Below are positions 27,836 through 35,663 of a DNA stretch of 64,000 nt, piece after piece. Within the stretch, counting starts at the first letter, position 1. Every line of letters begins with the position of its first letter. Origin of the DNA: DATKUC01 sp964577375 (GTDB taxonomy: Bacteria > Spirochaetota > Spirochaetia > DSM-27196 > DATKUC01); the NCBI GenBank assembly GCA_964577375.1, contig CAZNYW010000005.1, positions 39,807-103,806 on the forward strand, written 5' to 3'. The translations under genes were made by a program, and so were the position numbers. The notes under the pieces were generated by a model that was not told where the DNA came from, did not search any database, and was given only the letters and a program-made list of their open reading frames with translations.

Positions 27836-29572
27836 ATGCCTAAGTACAAAATCTTCCCGAAGGTGAACCTTCGCGACAGAACGTGGCCCGAAAATGAGAT
27901 CAGCCGGGCTCCGATTTGGTGCAGCGTCGACCTTCGCGACGGAAACCAGGCACTTGCCGTGCCCATGGGCGTAGAGGCGAAGCTTGCGATGTTCGAGACG
28001 CTCGTCGAAATCGGGTTCAAGGAGATCGAGGTGGGTTTCCCGTCGGCATCTCAGATCGAGTTCGATTTCGTTCGCCGCCTCGTCGAAGAGGACCGGATTC
28101 CATCCGACGTGACCATTCAGGTTCTCACTCAGGCGCGCGAACATCTTATCCGCCGGACCTACGAGAGCATTCGCGGTGCGCGGTCGGCAATCGTTCATCT
28201 GTACAATTCGACCTCGATTCTGCAGCGGCGGGTCACCTTCAATATGAACAGGGAGCAGATCAAGAAGATCGCGGTCGACGGTGCGCGCCTGGTCAAATCC
28301 CTCGTTCCCACGGTTCCCGACACCAGAATCCGGTTCGAGTACTCGCCCGAGAGCTTCTCCGACACCGAAGTGGATTATGCGCTCGAGGTGTGTGAGGCGG
28401 TGCAGCAGGTGTGGCAGCCCACCGAGCAGGATCCGATGATTCTCAACCTGCCCGCAACGGTCGAGTGGACCACGCCGAATGTCTATGCCGACCAGATCGA
28501 ATGGTTCTGCAGAAACATGAAGGACCGCAAATCCGCCATCATCAGCCTCCATACACACAATGATCGGGGGACAGGCGTCGCAGCTACCGAGCTTGGACTC
28601 ATGGCAGGCGCAGACCGGGTCGAAGGCACCCTCTTCGGAAACGGGGAGCGCACGGGAAACCTGGACATCGTCACGGTCGCGCTCAACATGTTCAGCCACG
28701 GCATCGATCCAAAGCTCGATTTCTACGAGATACCGCGGATCCGGGAGAAATACGAGGAGCTCACCGGCATGACCGTGCACGAACGTCATCCCTACGCAGG
28801 CGACCTGGTGTTCACCGCCTTCTCCGGCTCCCACCAGGACGCGATCAAGAAGGGCATGGACCTCCGCAAGGGCAAGGAAGAGGAGGAGGCTCCGTGGGCG
28901 GTACCCTACCTGGCAATCGATCCGCAGGATATCGGACGGAGTTACCAGGCCATAATCCGGATCAACAGCCAGAGCGGCAAGGGCGGCGTGGCCTATGTGC
29001 TCTCGCGCGATTACGGACTCGAGCTTCCGAAGGCGATGCACCCGGAATTCGGACAGGTGGTGAACATCGTGGCGGATGATCTGGGCCGCGAGCTTGCGCG
29101 GGAGGAAATACACACGCTCTTCCGCGAGACCTATCTGGATCAGGAGCAGCCGCTGCGCGTCCTCGAATACGACACCGAATCGCGGCAGACGCCCACCCAC
29201 GACGGGTCTCACCACGAGACGGTGATCCGCGCCACCGTTTCCTACGACGGGCAAGAGCTCCATGTCGACGGACACGGCAGCGGCCCCATCGACGCCTTCG
29301 TCTCCGCCATGAGAAACCGGGGATGGAACAACTTCCAGGTAACCGACTTCAAGGAGCAGGCGATCGGAAGCGGTTCGAGTACGGACGCAGTGGCCTACGT
29401 CCAGATCAGCGCCGGCGAAAAGTCGAATCTGTGGGGCGTGGGGATAGACAGCGATATAAGCATGGCCGGACTGAAGGCGGTGGCATCGGCGTACAATCGG
29501 ATGCTTGCCGCTGCAGGCGGCGACAGGCGCACCAAAGCGGCCGCGAAAGCGGCGCCTCAGGCAGGGCGCTGA
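27836..29572 (+). CDS. leuA: 2-Isopropylmalate synthase (type 2 LeuA)
   Basis: First committed enzyme of leucine synthesis, condensing acetyl-CoA with 2-oxoisovalerate. The 578-residue length and the start IFPKVNLRDRTWPENEISRAP match the longer fungal/actinobacterial-type LeuA. Catalytic barrel motifs include SVDLRDGNQAL, HTHNDRGTGVA (metal histidines) and GNGERTGNLDIV. The C-terminal regulatory domain (about 440-560) has GSGPIDAFVSAM. The ATG at 27836 follows GAGGAGG; the frame extends 15 codons further without support. Expression is probably controlled by the leucine leader. No leuB, leuC or leuD follows. Confidence 0.95.
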   Translation: MPKYKIFPKVNLRDRTWPENEISRAPIWCSVDLRDGNQALAVPMGVEAKLAMFETLVEIGFKEIEVGFPSASQIEFDFVRRLVEEDRIPSDVTIQVLTQAREHLIRRTYESIRGARSAIVHLYNSTSILQRRVTFNMNREQIKKIAVDGARLVKSLVPTVPDTRIRFEYSPESFSDTEVDYALEVCEAVQQVWQPTEQDPMILNLPATVEWTTPNVYADQIEWFCRNMKDRKSAIISLHTHNDRGTGVAATELGLMAGADRVEGTLFGNGERTGNLDIVTVALNMFSHGIDPKLDFYEIPRIREKYEELTGMTVHERHPYAGDLVFTAFSGSHQDAIKKGMDLRKGKEEEEAPWAVPYLAIDPQDIGRSYQAIIRINSQSGKGGVAYVLSRDYGLELPKAMHPEFGQVVNIVADDLGRELAREEIHTLFRETYLDQEQPLRVLEYDTESRQTPTHDGSHHETVIRATVSYDGQELHVDGHGSGPIDAFVSAMRNRGWNNFQVTDFKEQAIGSGSSTDAVAYVQISAGEKSNLWGVGIDSDISMAGLKAVASAYNRMLAAAGGDRRTKAAAKAAPQAGR

Positions 29573-29581
29573 AACAGGGCT

Positions 29582-29610
29582 CGCCCGGCCTCGACCTCGA
29601 GTGCCGGGCG
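29582..29610. terminator. Hairpin after leuA
   Basis: CGCCCGGC and GCCGGGCG form a perfect eight-pair stem with a 13-base loop, ten bases after the leuA stop. There is no T run, so intrinsic termination is uncertain. Confidence 0.4.
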
Positions 29611-29621
29611 ATGCATCCATG

Positions 29622-29756
29622 GTATCAAGAAGCTTGTTGATAATACCCGGCCAGATTCGCCCGGCGTCGACAGTTGGCCTCAGGTGGTTGATATTATGCA
29701 GCTAATGTCTTGTATTGAAAAGATATAGGGCTATTTATCAACACGCTCGCTGATAC
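29622..29756. mobile_element. MITE/REPIN-like element with 22-bp terminal inverted repeats, copy 1
   Basis: A 135-bp segment. The left end at 29622-29643 reads GTATCAAGAAGC...TTGATAA. The right end at 29735-29756, read on the minus strand, gives GTATCAGCGAGC...TTGATAA. The ends agree at 18 of 22 positions. The interior encodes nothing recognisable. It lies between convergent leuA and photolyase, and its right end contains the last eight codons of the photolyase gene. No target duplication is evident. Confidence 0.6.
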
Positions 29757-31173
29757 TCTTGACCCGGCTGATGTAGGCCTGCATGTTGAACTTCCGTTCC
29801 AGCCCCTGTGCGGACATATAGCGCACTGTTCCGAAGATCTCGCGTTCCCTCCACGGCCGGTCGTGCAGGCCGAAGATCCAGCCGGCATTTGCGTAGGAGG
29901 CCGGGTCCCGCCCGTCGAGAAAGTAACGGTTGTTGAGAGCGAGCAGCGTCTCGAAGCCGTCTTCCGGCCTCGGCGTCCACTCGAGCACCTTCTTGCCCCA
30001 GTACATCCTCATGTAGTTGTGCATGAACCCCGTCTCCCGCATCTCTGTCATGGCTGCGTTCCAGAAGGGATCGTGGGTCTCCGCCGCCTCGAGCTGTTCC
30101 TTGTTGTAGGTTACCGGACGCGGATCCAAGGCGTGACGGTCGAGGGTGCGGCGCGCCCAGTCGGGGAGCGCCGTGTAGCTATCGTACTGTTCGGTATAGT
30201 GCACGTAGTTGAAGGCAAGCTCGCGTCGAACGACAAGCTCCTCCACGTAGGCATCGGCTCCAGGGGCGAAGGCACGACCCCAGACCGCTTCGGCAATCCT
30301 CCGCGGAGGGGATTCGGGCGCGGAATACTCCTCGACTGTATCACGAACCCTGTTGATAATCGTCACCGGCGAGATGCTGCCGAAATGGAGATAGGGGGAA
30401 AGGTGCGAGGTTGCATCGAGAGAGGGTTCGTTTCGTGCCTCATCATAGGATAGGAGGCTCCCCGACACGAACTCGCCAAGGCGGCGAAGCGCCTCTGCGG
30501 GTCCTCCTCGATAGAATCGCGACACCGGGCCAACACGCCGGTCGACCGAAAGCCTATCGCAGAGGCCGTCGACATCGCGAGGGTCGAGCCCGGCAGGAAC
30601 TCGCCCGCTGAATCTCACGGCAACCTCGGGAAGATCAACAGGCTCCGTGAAACGGGCTGCGATGGCGCTCAGCCGGGGCCGGATAGTGCGCGCCGCGTAC
30701 TCGCGCCTGGAAGAGGCTGTCTCCACCGGTACTACCGCATTGTCCTCCACCTGAATGACCCGGCAGCCCCACGCAGCGGCGACGCGCTCGCGCCACTCCC
30801 GCTGGACCCTGAGATAGCCCCGGTCACAGACGACCAGGTCGGCGCCCCTGGCAACGGCAGGAACGATTTCCACAGGATCTCCCGCGCGCATGAGAAATCC
30901 AATTCCCCGCCGGCCGAGCTCGAGTGCAACCTCCGCGATGCCTTCGAGCATGAAGCGGTAGTGGCGCAGATTTGCGTCGGGAAAGGAGTCGGTGAGCGCA
31001 AAGCAGACGAGAACCGGTTTGTGCCGTTCGTTCGCGGTCGATACGGCGAGGGAGAGCGCTGCGTTTTCGAGAATTCGCTGTGACGCCTGCATCCAGTAGA
31101 GCACATAGGAGCCGTCACGTACGGGCGCGTCGCGGAGGAGGCATTTTCGTTCCGGGGGTACTTGCTGCGCCAT
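29731..31173 (-). CDS. phr: Deoxyribodipyrimidine photolyase, class II
   Basis: Light-driven repair of cyclobutane pyrimidine dimers, with FAD. The 480-residue protein has class II hallmarks: GFMHNYMRMYWGKKVLEW and NNRYFLDGRDPASYANAGWIFGLHDRPWREREIFGTVRYM. The N-terminal half is the antenna-type domain. The last residues (SISERVDK) are encoded by the right end of a small repeat element, so the C-terminus may have been changed by insertion. No ribosome-binding site precedes the ATG, and a -10-like TAGCTT lies nine bases upstream, so a leaderless mRNA is likely. Divergent from a methyltransferase gene. Confidence 0.93.
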   Translation of the reverse strand: MAQQVPPERKCLLRDAPVRDGSYVLYWMQASQRILENAALSLAVSTANERHKPVLVCFALTDSFPDANLRHYRFMLEGIAEVALELGRRGIGFLMRAGDPVEIVPAVARGADLVVCDRGYLRVQREWRERVAAAWGCRVIQVEDNAVVPVETASSRREYAARTIRPRLSAIAARFTEPVDLPEVAVRFSGRVPAGLDPRDVDGLCDRLSVDRRVGPVSRFYRGGPAEALRRLGEFVSGSLLSYDEARNEPSLDATSHLSPYLHFGSISPVTIINRVRDTVEEYSAPESPPRRIAEAVWGRAFAPGADAYVEELVVRRELAFNYVHYTEQYDSYTALPDWARRTLDRHALDPRPVTYNKEQLEAAETHDPFWNAAMTEMRETGFMHNYMRMYWGKKVLEWTPRPEDGFETLLALNNRYFLDGRDPASYANAGWIFGLHDRPWREREIFGTVRYMSAQGLERKFNMQAYISRVKSISERVDK

Positions 31174-31182
31174 AGGATATTG

Positions 31183-31211
31183 AAGCTACCGGCGCTCCGC
31201 CGGCGTGTCAA
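31183..31211 (-). promoter_or_regulatory. Photolyase promoter
   Basis: On the minus strand, a perfect TTGACA, 17 bases, TAGCTT, then nine bases to the ATG. Its -35 overlaps the -35 of the divergent methyltransferase promoter. Confidence 0.55.
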
Positions 31212-31233
31212 TCGACGCAGCTTTCAGTACATT
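31205..31233 (+). promoter_or_regulatory. Promoter of the methyltransferase gene
   Basis: GTGTCA, 17 bases, TACATT, then six bases to the ATG at 31240, so the transcript should begin at or beside the start codon. Confidence 0.45.
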
Positions 31234-31239
31234 GTGAGC

Positions 31240-31842
31240 ATGAACAGCGGAGGTGCGGGTTTCGACCTGCTCATGGCGCCACTCGAACGTATGACCCTCC
31301 AACCGCTGCGCGAGCGGCTGATCCGCGAAGCTTCGGGCCGCGTGCTCGAGGTCGGCGCGGGCACCGCAGTCAACATGCGGCACTACGATCCGGCGGTGGT
31401 CACCAGCCTCGACCTGACGGACCAGGATCTCTACCTCGGATACATTCTCAGGCGCCGTCGTGAGCACGGCCCCTTTCCCTTCCCGGTCAATCTGAGTGAC
31501 GCAGACGTCCGAGACCTGCCGTTCGAGGACGCCTCATTCGATACGGTGGTCTTCACGCTACTCTTCTGTTCGGTAGAAGACCCGTCGGCCGGGCTTGCCG
31601 AGATTCGGCGGGTACTTCGCCCGCACGGCAGGGCCATCTTCATCGAGCACGTTCTTCCGCCCAGAAGGCCGCTCTCGCGCGCGTTCCGGCGACTGACTCC
31701 GGCGTGGCGGCGCGTCGCGAGCAATTGTCACCTCGACAGGTCCACGGTGCCGGCGATCCGGGCTGCCGGGTTCGACGTAACCGTCGTCGGCTCGCTCGCC
31801 TACGGCATATTCGTCGGTGGAATTGCGACCCTGGCCCTCTGA
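31240..31842 (+). CDS. Class I SAM-dependent methyltransferase
   Basis: A 200-residue methyltransferase. Motif I is VLEVGAGTAVNMRHY; the acidic strand is TSLDLTDQD; the post-motif is FDTVVFTLLFCSVEDPSAGLAEIRRVLRPHGRAIFIEHV. It resembles the UbiE/phospholipid N-methyltransferase group. The substrate is unknown. The reading frame extends 26 codons upstream, but that part is arginine-rich and overlaps the divergent promoters, so the ATG at 31240 is preferred. No ribosome-binding site; probably leaderless. Confidence 0.82.
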   Translation: MNSGGAGFDLLMAPLERMTLQPLRERLIREASGRVLEVGAGTAVNMRHYDPAVVTSLDLTDQDLYLGYILRRRREHGPFPFPVNLSDADVRDLPFEDASFDTVVFTLLFCSVEDPSAGLAEIRRVLRPHGRAIFIEHVLPPRRPLSRAFRRLTPAWRRVASNCHLDRSTVPAIRAAGFDVTVVGSLAYGIFVGGIATLAL

Positions 31843-31848
31843 TCGCTC

Positions 31849-32712
31849 TCAGGAGGTGGCCGCAATTGCGGAGTCGATGCCGCGAAGCAATTCGAGCGCT
31901 GATCCGTGAAGCGCGACATCCCGCTCCGCATCCGGTACCTCCGGATCGAATCTGTTTATCCGGATGAGCGGAGCATCGAACTCGTCGCTCCGCCTCTCTG
32001 ATTCCGACCGGATCGCAGGCAGGGCAGTACCCGCTCCGCATTCGATAATCGCGAGGTCGCCCGCCGACACAGCCTCCGTTCGCAGATAGCGAAGCCAGCG
32101 GTGGTACCGTGCAGACTGCCGGTCCGTGCGGGTGCTGTCCCAGTCCCTGTCACCGAACATGAGAATGTTCGGCCTCAGCGGACGCCCGCAGTGCGGACAC
32201 GCCGGCACGGGATCGCGAGCGCGCATGCTCTGCTCCTCGACCGCGACGCTGGTCTCTGCACCGTCGACAATTCCCACGCCGCAGTCGGCCGTACACTGGA
32301 GATGGTGTATCGAACCGTGTATTTCGATGATGCGGTCTTCGGCAAACCCCGCCTTCTGGAATTGACCGTCCACGTTCGAGGTGACGACGAACCATCCGAG
32401 TTCCCGCTGTCCGGCCCACCGCAGAAGGCAGTCGAATCCCTCGTGCGGCGCGGTGCTGCGGTAGAGACTGAGCCTGTGCCCGTAAAACCCCCAGGCGAAG
32501 TTCAGGTCGCGCCGGAACCAGTGTGGATTGGCCAGGTCGGTGAACCGGAGACCCCGGCTTTCGTAGGGCGGATAGGCGTTCCAGAATCCGCGGTCGCCAC
32601 GGAAATCCGGAAGCCCCGAATCGACGGCCATTCCCGCACCTGCGGTGATGAGCAGCGCACGCGACCGTCCGATCGCCGACGCTGCGGCCCGTAGCCCTTC
32701 GATCTCGCTCAT
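31849..32712 (-). CDS. Sir2-family NAD-dependent deacylase
   Basis: A 287-residue sirtuin. The NAD motif is GAGMAVDSGLPDFRG, a variant of GAGISxxSGIPDFR. TSNVDGQFQKAG replaces the usual TQNIDxLHxxAG. The catalytic His is in EIHGS, and the zinc cysteines are CTADC and CPHC. It likely removes acyl groups from lysines. The variant motifs place it in a bacterial subgroup that may differ in substrate. It converges with the methyltransferase and diverges from the patatin gene. A -10-like TATTCT lies six bases before the ATG. Confidence 0.85.
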   Translation of the reverse strand: MSEIEGLRAAASAIGRSRALLITAGAGMAVDSGLPDFRGDRGFWNAYPPYESRGLRFTDLANPHWFRRDLNFAWGFYGHRLSLYRSTAPHEGFDCLLRWAGQRELGWFVVTSNVDGQFQKAGFAEDRIIEIHGSIHHLQCTADCGVGIVDGAETSVAVEEQSMRARDPVPACPHCGRPLRPNILMFGDRDWDSTRTDRQSARYHRWLRYLRTEAVSAGDLAIIECGAGTALPAIRSESERRSDEFDAPLIRINRFDPEVPDAERDVALHGSALELLRGIDSAIAATS

Positions 32713-32718
32713 GCTCCA

Positions 32719-32747
32719 AGAATACCCCTGCTGCGCCGAAGGATAAA
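32719..32747 (-). promoter_or_regulatory. Candidate leaderless promoter of the sirtuin gene
   Basis: On the minus strand, TTTATC (weak), 17 bases, TATTCT, then six bases to the ATG. Confidence 0.35.
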
Positions 32748-32754
32748 CAGGCTA

Positions 32755-32783
32755 TGGCCCCGGTACCCCTTCCTGCCTACACT
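32755..32783 (+). promoter_or_regulatory. Candidate leaderless promoter of the patatin gene
   Basis: TGGCCC (weak), 17 bases, TACACT, then six bases to the ATG at 32790. Confidence 0.35.
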
Positions 32784-32789
32784 GTGGCC

Positions 32790-33590
32790 ATGAGCGAAAC
32801 GAGGGTCGGGATATCGCTGGGCTCCGGAGGCGCGAAAGGAATGTGTCACATCGCGTTCCTCGAAGCTCTCGACGAGCTTCGGATACGGCCGTCGATCCTC
32901 TCCGGCTCGAGCGTCGGTGCAATGCTCGCCGCCTACTACGCGGGCGGCATGTCCGGCCGTGAAATGCGGGAACGGGCCGTCAGCATGGCTCTGAAGGATT
33001 TTTCGAAGATGCTCGACATCTCGCTGCTGAAAGGCTCGTTCATCATTGGCGCGAAGGGCATCCGCTCGTTCCTGCAGGAGACGCTTCCCGTCAAACGGTT
33101 CGAAGAGCTGTCGATTCCTCTGCGCGTCATCGCCATCGACTTCTGGAATCGCCGCCAGATCGTATTCGATTCCGGAAGTCTGGTCGACGCAATTCACGCG
33201 AGCATCGCCCTTCCCGGGATAATCGAGCCCTTCCTTGTCGGAAACGCCGCCTACATCGACGGCGGCGCGGTGAACCCCCTGCCCTTCGACGTGCTCCGCC
33301 CGGAGTGTGACCTTCTGGTTGCCATCGACGTCTCCGGCAAGCGCAAACCAGGTCCGCGCTTCCCGGCTCCGGGCATCATCGAGAATCTGCTCAACACCTT
33401 TCAGATCCTGGAGGGTGCGATCCTTCAAGAAAAGCTCAGGCACACTCACGTAGATCTCTACGTAAAGCCGTCGGTATCCGACGTTCGAATCCCCGACTTT
33501 CACCGCATCGAAGGAGTGCTCTCCGCAGTCAAGCCGGACATCGATGCCTTCAGGCAGCGGCTCGCTGCTCTGACAAGTCAGGCCGGATAA
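32790..33590 (+). CDS. Patatin-like phospholipase
   Basis: A 266-residue Ser-Asp dyad hydrolase (RssA/YchK-like). The oxyanion loop is GSGGAKG, the nucleophile elbow GSSVG (Ser about residue 43), and the catalytic Asp is in DGGAVNPLP. It probably cleaves acyl chains from lipids. There is no signal peptide, so it is cytoplasmic or membrane-associated. The ATG at 32790 is chosen because the family starts with a short MSETRVGISLGSGG; an upstream start in the same frame is possible. No ribosome-binding site. Confidence 0.88.
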   Translation: MSETRVGISLGSGGAKGMCHIAFLEALDELRIRPSILSGSSVGAMLAAYYAGGMSGREMRERAVSMALKDFSKMLDISLLKGSFIIGAKGIRSFLQETLPVKRFEELSIPLRVIAIDFWNRRQIVFDSGSLVDAIHASIALPGIIEPFLVGNAAYIDGGAVNPLPFDVLRPECDLLVAIDVSGKRKPGPRFPAPGIIENLLNTFQILEGAILQEKLRHTHVDLYVKPSVSDVRIPDFHRIEGVLSAVKPDIDAFRQRLAALTSQAG

Positions 33591-33677
33591 ATCTAAATCC
33601 GGCACCGTATTACTTGATAATTCCAATCGGCAATCAGTACCCTTTACGGTGGAACGATCGTTGGACTGAGCAGAGAT

Positions 33678-34850
33678 ATGTCATACCAAGCCAAGTGGAT
33701 ATCGAGCATCGAAGAGATCAGACCGGAAGTCTGGAACCGGTTGGCACTGCCGCTACCCACGCCCTTTCTGGAGTGGGAGTTCCTGCATCAACTGGAGATC
33801 TCCGGCAGCATCACCCCCCGGCACGGCTGGCTACCAATGCATCTGACAATCTGGAACGATGAGAAGATGGTTGCGGCCGCGCCGCTCTACCTCAAGGGGC
33901 ACAGCACCGGAGAGTTCGTCTACGACTACATGTGGGTCGACGTTGCCCAGCAGCTCGGAGTCAAGTACTATCCCAAGCTGATCGGCATGATACCGGCGAC
34001 CCCGTCGGTGGGCTACCGGTTCCTGGTTGCGCCGGACGAGAGCGACGAAGAGCTGACCGATCTCATGCTCGAAGAGATCGACCAGGTCTGCAAGAAGAAC
34101 GATATAGCCGGACTCGCCTTCAATTTCGTCGACCCGGACTGGTACCTGTTCATGAAGCGATACAGCTTCAACTGCTGGCGTCATCAGAGCTTCATGTGGG
34201 AAAACGAAGGTTTTTCGTCATTTGAGGACTATCTTCGCGTCTTCAACAAGAATCAGCGGCGGAACATACGCCGCGAACGGGCCAGCATGCTCGACCAGGG
34301 TATCACCATCAAGGCGTTCCAGGGAGACGAGATCCCGGAGAACCTGTTTAGCCTGATGTTCCGATTCTACGAACGCACCAACGACCAGTTCGGCATGTGG
34401 GCGGCGCGATATCTCAACCGCAAATTCTTTGAAGGCATGCCCGAGTTCCGCCACCGCCTTCTCTACATCGCCGCATTTGCAGAAGGCAACGTAAACGGCA
34501 ACGGAAAGAGCTCGGAGCCGGTGGCGATGTCCTTCCTTTCGGTGAAGGACGACCTGCTCGTCGGTAGATACTGGGGTACCACCCACTATTTCGACAACCT
34601 GCACTTCAATGCCTGCTACTACGCGCCGATCGAATGGGCCATAGAGCACGGCATCTCCCGCTTCGATCCGGGTGCCGGAAGCTCGCACAAGATCCGCCGC
34701 GGATTCAAGGCGGTGGCGAACTACAGCCTGCACCGATTCTACGACCAGCGCCTGCACTACATAATGGCCGCCAACATCGAGAGAATCAACAACATGGAGC
34801 AGCAGAACATCGATGCGCTGAACACTGCGTTGCCCTTCGCTCAGCGATAG
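33678..34850 (+). CDS. DUF482/GNAT-like acyltransferase (peptidogalycan biosynthesis protein)
   Basis: A 390-residue protein of the FemAB/GNAT-like DUF482 family. KNQRRNIRRERASMLDQGI, MSFLSVKDDLLVGRYWGTT, NACYYAPIEWAIEHGISRFDPGAGSSHKIRRGF are characteristic. It probably transfers an acyl or aminoacyl group, but the acceptor is unknown; the family name 'peptidogalycan' is itself a prediction. The stop codon lies in the first unit of a 23-bp tandem repeat, so the last residues (FAQR) are encoded by the repeat. Confidence 0.8.
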   Translation: MSYQAKWISSIEEIRPEVWNRLALPLPTPFLEWEFLHQLEISGSITPRHGWLPMHLTIWNDEKMVAAAPLYLKGHSTGEFVYDYMWVDVAQQLGVKYYPKLIGMIPATPSVGYRFLVAPDESDEELTDLMLEEIDQVCKKNDIAGLAFNFVDPDWYLFMKRYSFNCWRHQSFMWENEGFSSFEDYLRVFNKNQRRNIRRERASMLDQGITIKAFQGDEIPENLFSLMFRFYERTNDQFGMWAARYLNRKFFEGMPEFRHRLLYIAAFAEGNVNGNGKSSEPVAMSFLSVKDDLLVGRYWGTTHYFDNLHFNACYYAPIEWAIEHGISRFDPGAGSSHKIRRGFKAVANYSLHRFYDQRLHYIMAANIERINNMEQQNIDALNTALPFAQR

Positions 34851-35160
34851 GCTTCGCGAACGCTCAGCGATAGGCTTCGCGAACGCTCAGCGNNNNNNNN
34901 NNNNNNNNNNNNNNNNNNNNNNNNNNNNNNNNNNNNNNNNNNNNNNNNNNNNNNNNNNNNNNNNNNNNNNNNNNNNNNNNNNNNNNNNNNNNCGCGAACG
35001 CTCAGCGATAGGCTTCGCGAACGCTCAGCGATAGGCTTCGCGAACACTCAGCGATAGGCTTCGCGAACGCTCAGCGATAGGCTTCGCGAACGCTCAGCGA
35101 TAGGCTTCGCGAACGCTCAGCGATAGGCTTCGCGAACGCTCAGCGATAGGCTTCGCGAAC
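34838..35160. repeat. 23-bp tandem repeat array interrupted by an assembly gap
   Basis: Direct head-to-tail copies of a 23-bp unit (GGCTTCGCGAACG then CTCAGCGATA). Landmarks CGATAG recur at 34845, 34868, 34891, 35006, 35029, 35052, 35075, 35098, 35121 and 35144, always 23 apart. The 115 bases across the gap equal exactly five units. One copy has GAACACTCAG. There are no spacers, so it is not a CRISPR. It begins in the 3' end of the DUF482 gene and ends beside a 22-bp element end. Confidence 0.95.
34893..34992. other. Assembly gap (100 N)
   Basis: Exactly 100 undetermined bases inside the tandem array. This is the usual placeholder size, so the true repeat number is unknown. Confidence 0.98.
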
Positions 35161-35162
35161 AC

Positions 35163-35184
35163 GCATCAACAAGCTCGCTGATAC
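35163..35184 (-). repeat. Single 22-bp element end
   Basis: Read on the minus strand: GTATCAGCGAGC then TTGTTGATGC. It matches the right end of copy 1 at 19 of 22 positions. It abuts the stop codon of the 143-residue gene. No opposite end is found to its left; the tandem array and gap occupy that place. Confidence 0.6.
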
Positions 35185-35185
35185 T

Positions 35186-35617
35186 TCAGAAGGTTTCATA
35201 GAGCGTCTCTTCCGCCGGCAGCATGCGCTCGTGGTCTCTGAGGGTCTCCACGTCCACAGGTTGATCCGGCAGCGCCCTGCGCCGATCCGCGGTGAGAAGC
35301 CTTCCTGCGAGGTATACGTGGTAGCGCGCCGGTCCCGGCGGAGTGGCGCTCCGGCCCGGTGCGTCAACGAGCAGCCTGAAGAGCAGCTCCGGATAGGAGG
35401 CCGACAGATCACGCACGAGCGAGGGCACGCGACTCACTGCGTAGAGGACGAACTTCAGCCGCAGCCCGGCGCACCGGTAGGCACCCATATCGAAGCCTTT
35501 CATATAGCGGATCTCGCTTCTTACGAACCGGTCGAGATCCCGCTCGCTTCTGAACCGTTCGACCAAAAGCACATTACGGTTGGAGCTCTCGTCCGCCGTT
35601 CGCTTCACGTCGGCCAT
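35186..35617 (-). CDS. Hypothetical protein
   Basis: A 143-residue, arginine-rich, probably cytoplasmic protein with no motif I recognise (for example FRSERDLDRFVRSEIRYMKGFDMG). It is divergent from the ornithine-cyclodeaminase homologue, with 46 bases between their starts. The ATG at 35617 has only a distant purine-rich stretch upstream, and an internal start is possible. Codon use resembles neighbouring genes, which supports it being real. Its 3' end touches a repeat-element end. Confidence 0.55.
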   Translation of the reverse strand: MADVKRTADESSNRNVLLVERFRSERDLDRFVRSEIRYMKGFDMGAYRCAGLRLKFVLYAVSRVPSLVRDLSASYPELLFRLLVDAPGRSATPPGPARYHVYLAGRLLTADRRRALPDQPVDVETLRDHERMLPAEETLYETF

Positions 35618-35663
35618 GGAATATGCTTATCCTCTATCCCGAAGAGAAGCAAGGAGTGTTGAT

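Noticed and set aside
27833..29620. 595-codon minus-strand frame opposite leuA
   Set aside because: Shadow of the high-GC leuA gene; no domain, no ribosome-binding site, and leuA has strong motifs.
29622..29756. Integron attC sites formed by the GTTGATA/TATCAAC ends
   Set aside because: The RYYYAAC and GTTRRRY core motifs are not satisfied and the orientation is reversed. No integrase is visible.
34838..35160. CRISPR array
   Set aside because: The repeats are directly adjacent 23-bp units with no spacers, and no cas genes are present.
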